From contig CALUQD010000008.1 of assembly GCA_944322825.1 (NCBI GenBank), positions 1 through 46,340 of the forward strand: 46,340 bases of DNA, read 5' to 3'. The stretch is from Candidatus Avelusimicrobium pullicaecorum. Lineage in GTDB: Bacteria; Elusimicrobiota; Elusimicrobia; Elusimicrobiales; Elusimicrobiaceae. Below the pieces are notes generated by a model. The model made no database searches. It had not been told where the DNA came from and saw only the letters and a program-made list of their open reading frames with translations. The position numbers were made by a program, and so were the translations under genes. Shown piece by piece: positions 39,962-46,340 of the stretch (position 1 is the first letter of the stretch; each line of letters begins with the position of its first letter).

Positions 39962-40165
39962 CTATTTCTGCTCTTTCTTCTGATTGATCAGCGTTTGCAA
40001 AAGAGCAATCTCGCGTCTTACAGCTCTGATTTCCATCGGGTTGGCGATGGGAGTGGTGCTGTGTTTGAAAAGAAGATTGAACTTCTTTTCCTGGGCTTTG
40101 CCGAGCGCTTCGTTCAGTTCGGCCAACGTTTTGTTTTTCAAAGCTTCTTTTTCGTTCGTTTTCAT
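39962..40165 (-). CDS. rpmC: 50S ribosomal protein L29
   Basis: 67 aa, two-helix protein: LNEALGKAQEKKFNLLFKHSTTPIANPMEIRAVRREIA is the L29 signature. It lies at the exit tunnel and is part of the SRP/trigger-factor site. It is 3 nt after rplP. Confidence 0.95.
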   Translation of the reverse strand: MKTNEKEALKNKTLAELNEALGKAQEKKFNLLFKHSTTPIANPMEIRAVRREIALLQTLINQKKEQK

Positions 40166-40168
40166 AAA

Positions 40169-40579
40169 CTACCTTCTGGTTACCAGTTTCGTCTTAATCG
40201 GCAGTTTGTCGGAAGCCAAACGCATAGCTCTCTTAGTGTCTTCCACCGAAGCGCCTTCCAGTTCAAACAAAATTCTGCCGGGCTTCACGACCGCGGCCCA
40301 GTATTCGGGCGCGCCTTTACCTTTACCCATACGGGTTTCGGCGGGGTGTTTCGTGATCGCTTTATCCGGGAAAATGCGGATCCACAGTTTACCTTTCTTT
40401 TTAATGAAGCGGGATAAGGTAATACGGGCAGCTTCAATCTGCCGGGCGGTAATCCATTTGGGTTCCAACGCTTTCAACCCAAATTCGCCGAATACCACTT
40501 CCGTGCCGCGCTTGGCGTTGCCTTTAATGCGGGGCGCGCTGAAGGGTTTGCGATATTTAACTCTTTTAGGCATCAACAT
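40169..40579 (-). CDS. rplP: 50S ribosomal protein L16
   Basis: 136 aa, starting [53 protein letters not shown], typical L16, with [23 protein letters not shown]. It supports A-site tRNA binding. It is 13 nt after rpsC. Confidence 0.98.
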   Translation of the reverse strand: MLMPKRVKYRKPFSAPRIKGNAKRGTEVVFGEFGLKALEPKWITARQIEAARITLSRFIKKKGKLWIRIFPDKAITKHPAETRMGKGKGAPEYWAAVVKPGRILFELEGASVEDTKRAMRLASDKLPIKTKLVTRR

Positions 40580-40592
40580 ATGTCAAAGTCCT

Positions 40593-41327
40593 CTATTTGG
40601 TTTCTTCGGCCGCGGCGGCAACGGTTTCCGTTACGCCTTCGGCGGAAGCGCTTTCCATGTCGCGATGTTTCTTGAGTTCATTCATAATCTCTTTCGGAGA
40701 TTTGGCGAAATGGGTTCTCTTGAAAATCCAGACTTTAATGCCGATTTTACCGCTGATGGTATTGGCTTCCGTAAAGCCATAGTCAATATCGGCGCACAAG
40801 GTATGCAGCGGAACGCGGCCTTCGCGTTTCCATTCGGTGCGGGCAATTTCCGCCCCGCCGAGTCTGCCGGATACCATAATTTTAATACCGAGCGCTTTGC
40901 CGGACATCGCTTTTTCAATCGCTTTCTTGATAGCGGCGCCGTAGTGGGCGCGCTTTTCAAGCTGCATAGCAATGTTCTGGGCAACCAGCTGCGCGTCCGT
41001 TTCCGGATTTTTGATTTCCATCACGTTTACGAACGTTTTGCTGCCGGTCATCGCTTCCAATTCTTTGCGCAAGGCTTCAATATCGGCACCTTTTTTGCCG
41101 ATTACCACGCCCGGGCGGGCCGTGTGAATGTTAACGCGCAAGAACGCACCGGCTCTTTCAATGCCGACGTAGCTGACGGCCGCCATTTTGAATTTTTCGT
41201 CAATAAGTTTGCGGATTTGGAAATCTTCCATAATCAACGCGGGCATATTCTTAGGCGCGAACCATTTGGAACGCCAATCCTGAATATAACCCAATCTAAT
41301 TGACCGGGGATGAATCTTGTGTCCCAT
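40593..41327 (-). CDS. rpsC: 30S ribosomal protein S3
   Basis: 244 aa. KH domain region RVNIHTARPGVVIGKKGADIEALR and the C-terminal GLGIKIMVSGRLGGAEIARTEWKREGRVPLHTLCADIDYG-type segment are canonical. The tail after residue about 215 is Ala/Glu-rich (ESASAEGVTETVAAAAEETK). It forms the mRNA entry site. Confidence 0.97.
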   Translation of the reverse strand: MGHKIHPRSIRLGYIQDWRSKWFAPKNMPALIMEDFQIRKLIDEKFKMAAVSYVGIERAGAFLRVNIHTARPGVVIGKKGADIEALRKELEAMTGSKTFVNVMEIKNPETDAQLVAQNIAMQLEKRAHYGAAIKKAIEKAMSGKALGIKIMVSGRLGGAEIARTEWKREGRVPLHTLCADIDYGFTEANTISGKIGIKVWIFKRTHFAKSPKEIMNELKKHRDMESASAEGVTETVAAAAEETK

Positions 41328-41330
41328 AAA

Positions 41331-41690
41331 TTAGCGACCTCCCTTTTTTTCGTCGGTGACGATAACAGTCAAATGACACATACTTTTCTTGTAAGGCATC
41401 GCACGGCCTTGCGGGCCGGGCTGCACTCTTTTCAAGTGGCCGCTGGGGCCGAGATTCGCAAACGCTTCTTTAATGAAGACTTTGCTGAAGTCCAGCTTTT
41501 TACCGGCTTTGACTTCCAAGTTGGCGGCGGCGCTGTGTAACGTTTTGGCCACCAAATCCGAGGTGCGTTTGGCTACGAAAGGAAGTACTTCTTCCGCCGC
41601 CTTAACGTTTTTCCCGCGGATTTGATCCAGCACTAAGTTCACCTTGCGGCTGCCGAACCGTTGAAATTTAGCTTTTGCACAAGCTTCCAT
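41331..41690 (-). CDS. rplV: 50S ribosomal protein L22
   Basis: 119 aa; [48 protein letters not shown] is characteristic. The extended loop near [24 protein letters not shown] lines the exit tunnel. It is 3 nt before rpsC. Confidence 0.97.
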   Translation of the reverse strand: MEACAKAKFQRFGSRKVNLVLDQIRGKNVKAAEEVLPFVAKRTSDLVAKTLHSAAANLEVKAGKKLDFSKVFIKEAFANLGPSGHLKRVQPGPQGRAMPYKKSMCHLTVIVTDEKKGGR

Positions 41691-41706
41691 ATCAAATCCT
41701 CAACTC

Positions 41707-41991
41707 TTATTTCAGGGCGGTGGAATCTTTCGTCATACCACCGTGACCTTTGAACAAACGGGTGAACGAAAATTCACCGAGCTTGTATCCTACCATTCTT
41801 TCGGAAACGTAAATGGGAAGAAATTTTCTGCCATTGTGCACTAAAAACGTGTGTCCCACAAATTCAGGCACGATGGTGCAGGCTCTTGCCCACGTCTTGA
41901 TAGGTTTCTTTTCGTTGGAAGCGTTCATCGCTTGAACTTTTTCCAACAGGTTTAAATCCACAAACGGACCTTTCTTAGTTGATCTTCCCAT
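41707..41991 (-). CDS. rpsS: 30S ribosomal protein S19
   Basis: 94 aa; [19 protein letters not shown], then [46 protein letters not shown], canonical S19. It lies in the 30S head near S13. It is 2 nt after rplB. Confidence 0.98.
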   Translation of the reverse strand: MGRSTKKGPFVDLNLLEKVQAMNASNEKKPIKTWARACTIVPEFVGHTFLVHNGRKFLPIYVSERMVGYKLGEFSFTRLFKGHGGMTKDSTALK

Positions 41992-41993
41992 AA

Positions 41994-42833
41994 TTACTTA
42001 ACCTTGTTTTTTCTTCTGTCGCTGACAATCATCCAGCCAAACGCTTTCTTGGTGGAGCGCGTCTTCAGACCGCGGGTCTGCTGGTTCCAGGGAGAGCGCG
42101 GAATGTTGCCGCCTTTACCGTGACCGCGGCCGCCGCCCATCGGGTGGTCTACCGCGTTCATGGCGCTACCGCGGACGGTAGGTCTTTCGCCGCGATGTCT
42201 GTTTCTGCCGGCGTTACCGATTACAATGTTGCCGTGATCGATATTGCCCACCTGGCCGATCGTCGCGCAGCAAGCGCTGGGTACCAGGCGGATTTCGCCG
42301 GACGGCATTTTGATATGGGCGTAGTCCGCTTCTTTGGCCATAAGCTGAGCTTGGCTGCCGGCGCTGCGCGCCAACTGCGCGCCTTTGCCGACTTTCAGCT
42401 CAATCGCGTGGATAAAAGTACCTTCAGGGATATATTTTAAAGCAAGGCAGTTACCCACTTTAATATCTGCGGCCGGGCCGGACATCAAAACATCGCCCAC
42501 CTTCACGCCGAGCGGATGGAGAATGTATCTCTTTTCGCCGTCAGCGTAATTTAAAAGACAAATGCGGGCGCTTCTGTTCGGGTCGTATTCAATGGAAACG
42601 ACCTTGGCCGGAATGCCGTATTTTTCTCTTTTAAAATCGATCTGTCTGTAAGCACGTCTGTGGCCGCCGCCAATGTGGCGAACCATAATCATACCGGTGT
42701 TGTTTCTGCCGCCGGTTTTGCGCAGACCTTTGGTTAAGCTCTTCTCCGGAGTGGTCTTGGTGATGTCGGAATAATCCGATACCGTGATCGTTCTGCGGGA
42801 AGGGGTGTAAGGTCTAAATGACTTAATAGGCAT
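41994..42833 (-). CDS. rplB: 50S ribosomal protein L2
   Basis: 279 aa; [20 protein letters not shown] in the N-terminal half and [44 protein letters not shown] in the C-terminal half (with the conserved His of the peptidyl-transferase region). Length is normal. Confidence 0.98.
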   Translation of the reverse strand: MPIKSFRPYTPSRRTITVSDYSDITKTTPEKSLTKGLRKTGGRNNTGMIMVRHIGGGHRRAYRQIDFKREKYGIPAKVVSIEYDPNRSARICLLNYADGEKRYILHPLGVKVGDVLMSGPAADIKVGNCLALKYIPEGTFIHAIELKVGKGAQLARSAGSQAQLMAKEADYAHIKMPSGEIRLVPSACCATIGQVGNIDHGNIVIGNAGRNRHRGERPTVRGSAMNAVDHPMGGGRGHGKGGNIPRSPWNQQTRGLKTRSTKKAFGWMIVSDRRKNKVK

Positions 42834-42855
42834 AGTTAGTAGTTTCTCCTTTCAG

Positions 42856-43152
42856 CTACTTTGAAGCGGCTTCCACCACTTCAATTTTATCGCCTTCTTT
42901 CAAGGTTACAAAAGCCTTTTTATAGTCGGGTCTTTTGCCCTCGAAGCGACCCATACGATGGGTCTTGCCCGTGACGGAAATAGTGTTAATCTTGGTAACG
43001 GTTACGTTAAAGATTTTTTCCACCGCGGTTTTGATTTCGCCCTTGGAAGCGTCTTTCGCTACGACAAAGCCGTAGCGGTTGTGATTGTCTCTTTCAATCA
43101 GGCTTTTTTCGGTCAACAGGGGCTTTTTTAAAATTTCGTACGTGCGGGACAT
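42856..43152 (-). CDS. rplW: 50S ribosomal protein L23
   Basis: 98 aa; ILKKPLLTEKSLIERDNHNRYGFVVAKDASKGEIKTAVEKIFNVTVTKINTI is canonical. It lies at the tunnel exit, a docking site for SRP and trigger factor. Its start overlaps the rplD stop by one base (TAATG). Confidence 0.97.
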   Translation of the reverse strand: MSRTYEILKKPLLTEKSLIERDNHNRYGFVVAKDASKGEIKTAVEKIFNVTVTKINTISVTGKTHRMGRFEGKRPDYKKAFVTLKEGDKIEVVEAASK

Positions 43153-43784
43153 TATTTGCCCTCCTTGGCGAAGGTTTCGCTCAGTTTTTCAACGGCGTCT
43201 TTGGTCAGAATGACTTTGGAGCTGTTGAGCACCACGTAGGCGTTGATGTCCTGCGTTTGAATGTGCGTGAGCCCTTCCACGTTGCGGCAGGCCAAAGCGG
43301 CGTTGGCGTCGGCAAAGTTGTCGAGCACTAACGGTTTGCGGCCGGCGGCTAAGGTTTCCAACACAGCGGCGAAGGCTTTGGTTTTGGGTTCTTTGAAGGT
43401 CAAGGAATCCAACACAACCAAGTTGCCTTCGGCGAGTTTGGTGGAAAGAGCCATCGCAAGCGCGGTTCTTCTTTTGGCGGCCGGCAGATCCTGACGATAG
43501 GAGTGCGGGGTCGGCCCAAAAGCGATACCGCCGTGGCGGAACTGTACGGCACGCAAGCTGCCCTGGCGGGCGCGGCCGGTGCCTTTCTGTTTCCACGGTT
43601 TTTTACCGGTACCGGAAACTTCGCTGCGGGTTTTCGTGTCAGCAGTGCCGCTTCTTTGGTTGGCCAAAAAGGCGGTGATGACTTCGTGCAGGAAGGTCGG
43701 GTTGGCTTTGACGGCAAACAAGCTGTCCGGCAGAGCGCAGGTCCCAATTTCTTTTCCTTTGATATCTAAAACTTTAGTTTCCAT
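43152..43784 (-). CDS. rplD: 50S ribosomal protein L4
   Basis: 210 aa; RSGTADTKTRSEVSGTGKKPWKQKGTGRARQGSLRAVQFRHGGIAFGPTPHSYRQDL is the tunnel loop and core. In E. coli L4 also represses the S10 operon through its leader. The GGIAFGPTP segment recurs at DNA level in the rpsN-rpsH gap. Confidence 0.97.
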   Translation of the reverse strand: METKVLDIKGKEIGTCALPDSLFAVKANPTFLHEVITAFLANQRSGTADTKTRSEVSGTGKKPWKQKGTGRARQGSLRAVQFRHGGIAFGPTPHSYRQDLPAAKRRTALAMALSTKLAEGNLVVLDSLTFKEPKTKAFAAVLETLAAGRKPLVLDNFADANAALACRNVEGLTHIQTQDINAYVVLNSSKVILTKDAVEKLSETFAKEGK

Positions 43785-43796
43785 GGGTCAAAGTCC

Positions 43797-44588
43797 TTAC
43801 TTCTTGTTGGCGGCTTTGGAAGCAGACACTTTATGCTGCTGCGGCGCCACATAGTGTTTTTTGTATTTGGAAGTTTCCAAGACGGAAACGATGGAACCTC
43901 TGGCTCCCGGGACGGATCCCTTCAGGAACAAAAGTCCGTTTTCGTTGTCCACTTTGACGACTTCAATCTTGGCTACGGTGTGGGTGGTCGTGCCGTAGTG
44001 GCCCGCCATACGCTGGCCGGAAAGCACTTTACCCAAAGAGCGGCGGGAACCCAAAGAGCCCGGAGCGCGGGTTCTGTCGGAAGCGCCGTGGGAGTCAGGC
44101 TGGCCCGCAAAGCCGTGGCGTTTCATCGCGCCGGCAAAGCCGTGGCCTTTGATTTTGCCCTGGACGTCCACATAGTCGCCGGGTTTAAAAATCTTTTCAA
44201 GTGAAATGACTTGACCAATTTCAAAGCCGTTCACGTCGGCCACACGGCATTCCTTCATATGTTTGACCGGCGCCACATTGGCTTTTTTGAAATACCCGAG
44301 TTCGGGTTTGTTTAGTTTGCTTTCTTTCACTTCGCCAAAACCCACGCATACAGCGTTGTAGCCGTCTTTTTCCTGGGTTCTGACACGTACAACTTTGCAC
44401 GGAGCCGCTTTTACCACGGATACGCCGTGCAGGTTGCCTTTTTCATCAAAGAGCTGGGTCATCCCCACTTTTTCGCCGATTACGAAACGAAACGTAGCCG
44501 GAGCTTCTTTGACAGTTTCTGCTTTGGCCGCTTCAGCAACGGGGGTTGCCTCTTGGGCACCAGCAGCGTTTTTGATTTCTTCAGTCAT
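43797..44588 (-). CDS. rplC: 50S ribosomal protein L3 with N-terminal extension
   Basis: 263 aa, longer than the usual about 210. The L3 core begins near residue 33 (FRFVIGEKVGMTQLFDEKGNLHGVSVV). GFAGAMKRHGFAGQPDSHGASDRTRAPGSLGSRRSLGKVLSGQRMAGHYG is the family motif. The first about 32 residues (MTEEIKNAAGAQEATPVAEA and on) are Ala/Glu-rich. The ATG at 44588 is preceded by a weak site; an internal start at residue 33 has no Met, Val or Leu codon in good context. Confidence 0.95.
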   Translation of the reverse strand: MTEEIKNAAGAQEATPVAEAAKAETVKEAPATFRFVIGEKVGMTQLFDEKGNLHGVSVVKAAPCKVVRVRTQEKDGYNAVCVGFGEVKESKLNKPELGYFKKANVAPVKHMKECRVADVNGFEIGQVISLEKIFKPGDYVDVQGKIKGHGFAGAMKRHGFAGQPDSHGASDRTRAPGSLGSRRSLGKVLSGQRMAGHYGTTTHTVAKIEVVKVDNENGLLFLKGSVPGARGSIVSVLETSKYKKHYVAPQQHKVSASKAANKK

Positions 44589-44606
44589 ATTCTGTCGGTT
44601 TTCCTA

Positions 44607-44951
44607 TTAGTTGCTTTTGATTGCCACGTCTACGCCGGCCGGCAAATCGAGTTTCATCAATTCGTCAACGGTCTTAGAGGTGGGACTTTTCAGATCAATG
44701 AGTCTTTTGTGAATGCGCATTTCAAACTGTTCTCTGCTCTTTTTATCGGTATGGGGAGAGCGAAGCACGGTGTACTTCTTAATCCGAACCGGGAGAAGAA
44801 CAGGACCCGCCACGATGGCGCCGGTTTTCTGCGCCGTTTCCACGATGCGGGAAACGGAGGCGTCCAACATGCGATGGTCATAAGAACGCAATTTAATGCG
44901 GATTCTTTCTTGGCTCAATACTTTCGCCTTTTTTTCTGTTTTTTCTGCCAT
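44607..44951 (-). CDS. rpsJ: 30S ribosomal protein S10
   Basis: 114 aa; [30 protein letters not shown] and [24 protein letters not shown] are diagnostic. It carries an 11-residue lysine-rich N-terminal addition ([11 protein letters not shown]). It is the first gene of the superoperon, with AAGGA 8 nt before ATG and a leader of about 115 nt. It also acts as NusE in antitermination. Confidence 0.97.
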   Translation of the reverse strand: MAEKTEKKAKVLSQERIRIKLRSYDHRMLDASVSRIVETAQKTGAIVAGPVLLPVRIKKYTVLRSPHTDKKSREQFEMRIHKRLIDLKSPTSKTVDELMKLDLPAGVDVAIKSN

Positions 44952-44976
44952 TTTTGGTTTCCTTAAATGTTTTTTA

Positions 44977-45037
44977 CAAAAAAATTATGGGGCAGAAACC
45001 CCACTACCGGGTCATCTTTTCCGACGAGCCGGTGTGG
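44977..45037 (-). promoter_or_regulatory. S10 operon leader: long hairpin followed by overlapping terminator-like stem
   Basis: In the rpsJ leader (minus strand) the RNA from 45037 to 45001 can fold as CCACACCGG / CCGGTAGTGG with an inner TCGTC-GGAAAA-GATGA stem. Immediately after, TGGGG (45003-44999), loop TTTCTG, CCCCA (44992-44988) followed by TAATTTTTTTG forms a short terminator-like stem. The two share bases 45001-45003. This fits transcription attenuation of the ribosomal operon; the terminator stem is short (5 bp). Confidence 0.5.
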
Positions 45038-45072
45038 AATTTTGCTGCCTTGAGTCTAACTTAGTACATTTT

Positions 45073-45081
45073 ATTATACCA
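45073..45081 (-). promoter_or_regulatory. Extended -10 promoter of the S10 superoperon
   Basis: On the minus strand TGGTATAAT, an extended -10 box, about 122 nt before rpsJ ATG. No clear -35 is seen; a TAGCG...CGCTA dyad lies just upstream at 45084-45101. Another TACAAT box (45169-45174) further upstream may be an additional start. Confidence 0.6.
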
Positions 45082-45172
45082 AATTAGCGGGCTCTTGCGC
45101 TATACATTTACTAGCGGGTTTCACCTTGCCGCGTTCGCTGCACAGCTGCCTAAAATTCGCTTAGTTATATTG

Positions 45173-45250
45173 TATAATATCCGTGCTGTATTGTAAAGGA
45201 GATTGCTTGAAATGCAAGAAACCGGTCCTTGCGGGCCGGTTTCTTTTCTT
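45173..45250 (+). ncRNA. Candidate small RNA: promoter -10 plus strong terminator with no gene between
   Basis: TATAAT (45173-45178) would start a transcript near 45185 that ends at the strong terminator 45216-45245, followed by TTTTC-TTTATT. The about 60-nt RNA contains AAAGGAG and could also encode a 17-codon peptide ([17 protein letters not shown]) from ATG 45211 through the hairpin. It is antisense to the 3' end of pilin 3 if read-through occurs. There is no good -35. Confidence 0.35.
45216..45245. terminator. Strong hairpin terminator downstream of pilin 3
   Basis: AAGAAACCGGTCC (45216-45228), loop TTGC, GGGCCGGTTTCTT (45233-45245): a 13-bp stem with one G-T. The T-rich tail is better on the plus strand (TTTTCTTTATT), but it can also stop pilin 3 transcription, which ends 4 nt before it. 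Confidence 0.85.
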
Positions 45251-45741
45251 TATTGCACCACATAATAGGTGGAACTGGAGATTTTCTTTGTTTCCCCTTT
45301 GCTTAGGTTTTTGCAAGCCTCTTTCCCTTTTTCCGTATAGGGCATACATAAAATTTCGTTCGGGCTGTCCTTAAAAATACTCAGCGAATAGAGCGTTCCG
45401 GCAGGCAAACGATGGGCTATGGCAATGGTTCCGCTGGCATCTTGCGTAGAGTTGCGATTCGTGCCATACTGAAAATACTTGCTGGCCTTTCTGGACAAAT
45501 CCCCGTATGTGGCATCTTCCCCCGGGATTGTAATATCCAAATCATTTAAATCTACGGCATATTCATTATTTGCCAAATAATAGACTGTATTGGCTTGTGC
45601 AATCGTAGGCAAGAGGCTTATCGCCTCCGCCGCGCGGGATTTTTCCACCGCTTTTGCATACTGAGGTAATGCCACCGCCGCTAAAATGCCGATAATTAGA
45701 ACGACAACCAGCAGTTCAATCAAAGTAAAACCTTTTTCCAT
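45250..45741 (-). CDS. Type IV pilin-like protein (pilin 3)
   Basis: 163 aa. Leader MEKG, then [18 protein letters not shown] and [18 protein letters not shown], nearly identical in the helix to pilins 1 and 2. The globular part has only two cysteines ([18 protein letters not shown]), matching the C-terminal pair of pilin 2. It has a good ribosome-binding site (AAGGAG 6 nt before ATG). The promoter at 45820-45847 has a T12 spacer, and the about 75-nt leader contains a long inverted repeat. It is monocistronic. Confidence 0.92.
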   Translation of the reverse strand: MEKGFTLIELLVVVLIIGILAAVALPQYAKAVEKSRAAEAISLLPTIAQANTVYYLANNEYAVDLNDLDITIPGEDATYGDLSRKASKYFQYGTNRNSTQDASGTIAIAHRLPAGTLYSLSIFKDSPNEILCMPYTEKGKEACKNLSKGETKKISSSTYYVVQ

Positions 45742-45758
45742 TAAAAACTCCTTAGCAA

Positions 45759-45810
45759 GTTGATTTTAGTGCTTAACTACAGCCCAATAATTAACAGCCT
45801 AAAAATCAAC
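45759..45810 (-). promoter_or_regulatory. Inverted repeat in the pilin 3 leader
   Basis: GTTGATTTTAG (45759-45769) and CTAAAAATCAAC (45799-45810) are inverted copies with one base slip, spaced by 29 nt. It lies between promoter and ribosome-binding site, so it can act as an operator or as an mRNA stem. Confidence 0.5.
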
Positions 45811-45819
45811 GCTAGGCCC

Positions 45820-45847
45820 AGTGTATCAAAAAAAAAAAACAAATCAA
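45820..45847 (-). promoter_or_regulatory. Pilin 3 promoter with T12 homopolymer spacer
   Basis: On the minus strand: -35 TTGATT (45842-45847), 16-bp spacer of TG, twelve T and GA, -10 TACACT (45820-45825). Bases flanking the T run match the pilin 1 promoter (TTGA-C/T-T, G before the T run, GATA after). Confidence 0.65.
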
Positions 45848-45919
45848 GCCCCCTCAAAGGGCTTGCCTGCAGGGGCCGTTTTTCGGTTCGCTTTATTAAA
45901 CCCCGCGCATAAAATGATG

Positions 45920-45941
45920 TATAATGTCCGTATCCTACAAT
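45920..45941 (+). promoter_or_regulatory. Possible promoter of the small membrane protein gene
   Basis: TATAAT at 45920-45925 and a second TACAAT at 45936-45941 precede ATG 45954. Neither has a convincing -35. Confidence 0.35.
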
Positions 45942-45953
45942 AAAAGATTAGGT

Positions 45954-46295
45954 ATGAATTGGAAACCGATATTAATCCGTAAAGCCGCCCGCGCGCGCCA
46001 ACAGTTCAACACCGCCTGCTGGGGGATTATCCTGCTGGCCTTGGCCATCGTCTATAAGGTCTGGCAAGAGGGAGACTGGGGCCCCATTTCTCCCGACGGA
46101 GAAAATGGGTTCTTGTGGCTGGCAGGGGCGGCTTATGGGCCCCTCCGTTACTGGTCCGGGAAGATTGTTCCCTGTTGCAAGCAAAACAACCCGAAAAACA
46201 GCTTTTCAGCCAACCAAATAAAAACCCGGCCCACACAAGGAGCCGGGTTTTGGGTTGTTTCCAAAATACTTATTTATAGCTGTCCAGCGTTTTGA
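45954..46295 (+). CDS. Hypothetical small membrane protein, doubtful
   Basis: 113 aa. A basic N-terminus (MNWKPILIRKAARARQQ) and one hydrophobic segment (ACWGIILLALAIVYKVW, about residues 21-37) suggest a membrane protein. No family is recognised. A promoter-like region precedes it, with a weak GGT ribosome-binding site. However the frame runs through the terminator hairpin at 46221-46251 and into the 3' end of the opposing gene, so either the C-terminus is degenerate or the frame is not a gene. ATG 45924 is an alternative start but overlaps the -10 box. Confidence 0.4.
   Translation: MNWKPILIRKAARARQQFNTACWGIILLALAIVYKVWQEGDWGPISPDGENGFLWLAGAAYGPLRYWSGKIVPCCKQNNPKNSFSANQIKTRPTQGAGFWVVSKILIYSCPAF
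46221..46251. terminator. Terminator at the 3' end of the partial minus-strand gene
   Basis: AAAACCCGGC (46221-46230), 11-nt loop, GCCGGGTTTT (46242-46251). On the minus strand TTTATTTGG follows. It lies 19 nt past the stop at 46270 and is A/T-flanked on both sides. Confidence 0.85.
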
Positions 46296-46340
46296 GTTTG
46301 CCCACGCAAACATTGCTTTCGCAGACGGGATCAATCTGCA
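46270..46340 (-). CDS. 3' end of an unidentified gene, truncated by the window edge
   Basis: The last 22 codons read QIDPVCESNVCVGKLKTLDSYK then TAA on the minus strand. It is followed by a proper terminator, which supports it as a real gene end. Two cysteines (VCESNVC) are visible. Too short to assign. Confidence 0.55.
   Translation of the reverse strand, partial: QIDPVCESNVCVGKLKTLDSYK

Noticed and set aside
39984..41303. Long plus-strand open frame (439 codons) across rpmC, rplP and rpsC
   Set aside because: It is antisense to three well-supported ribosomal genes, has no promoter or ribosome-binding site and no recognisable family. It results from codon bias of the true strand.
45183..45374. 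63-codon plus-strand frame starting before the pilin 3 3' end
   Set aside because: It passes through the 13-bp terminator stem and is antisense to pilin 3; no family resemblance.

Overview
The window looks like a chromosomal segment of a diderm, anaerobic bacterium, most probably a gut Elusimicrobiota (Elusimicrobium/Avelusimicrobium-like). This assignment is an inference. It rests on three scattered single-gene type IV pilin loci with nearly identical [15 protein letters not shown]-termini, a ferredoxin-linked 2-oxoacid oxidoreductase, and an AsmA-like envelope protein together with a full rod-shape (elongasome) gene set. No plasmid, phage or transposase gene is visible, and almost everything is housekeeping.

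Layout. (1) 1-2.9 kb: a minus-strand operon for a four-subunit 2-oxoacid:ferredoxin oxidoreductase (ferredoxin, alpha, beta, gamma). Its last codons and 3' flank are duplicated at the window edge. (2) 2.9-4.4 kb: free methionine-R-sulfoxide reductase, tRNA-Phe(GAA) and a small secreted protein. (3) 4.4-9.9 kb: a minus-strand operon lplA > membrane metalloprotease-like > AsmA-like > pyrE > rlmI. (4) 10-14.4 kb: the complete glycine cleavage set gcvT-gcvH-gcvPA-gcvPB, directly upstream of the lipoate ligase gene that probably lipoylates GcvH. (5) 14.4-19.8 kb: an accessory stretch with a YgjP-like metalloprotease, pilin 1, a 1.1-kb non-coding block of tandem and inverted repeats, a secreted degenerate trypsin-fold protein, a split chromate transporter behind an XRE regulator, and pilin 2. 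(6) 19.8-29.5 kb: amidase, RNase G/E, DUF2344, RodA, PBP2, MreD, MreC and MreB, all on the minus strand. (7) 29.5-45 kb: the S10-spc-alpha ribosomal superoperon from rpsJ to rplQ on the minus strand. It includes secY, adk, map, infA and rpoA, lacks rpmD (L30), and its last gene rplQ is 9 nt from mreB. (8) 45-46.3 kb: a small promoter-terminator unit that may be an sRNA, pilin 3, a doubtful small membrane protein and the 3' end of another minus-strand gene.

The most interesting signals are regulatory. Two pilin genes 30 kb apart share a promoter design in which the -35/-10 spacer is almost entirely a T12 or T13 homopolymer, giving 16- and 17-bp spacers. This is the classic design for phase variation by slippage, here apparently driving pilins. 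Several promoters (msrC, ygjP-like, pilin 1, chrA) place the -10 box only 6-7 nt from the start codon, so those mRNAs may be leaderless. The S10 operon has a leader that can fold as a long hairpin or as a terminator. A 97-bp repeat family with GC-rich hairpin heads fills the block next to pilin 1. A 27-bp tract between rpsN and rpsH re-encodes an L4 peptide (GGIAFGPTP) with only synonymous differences from rplD.
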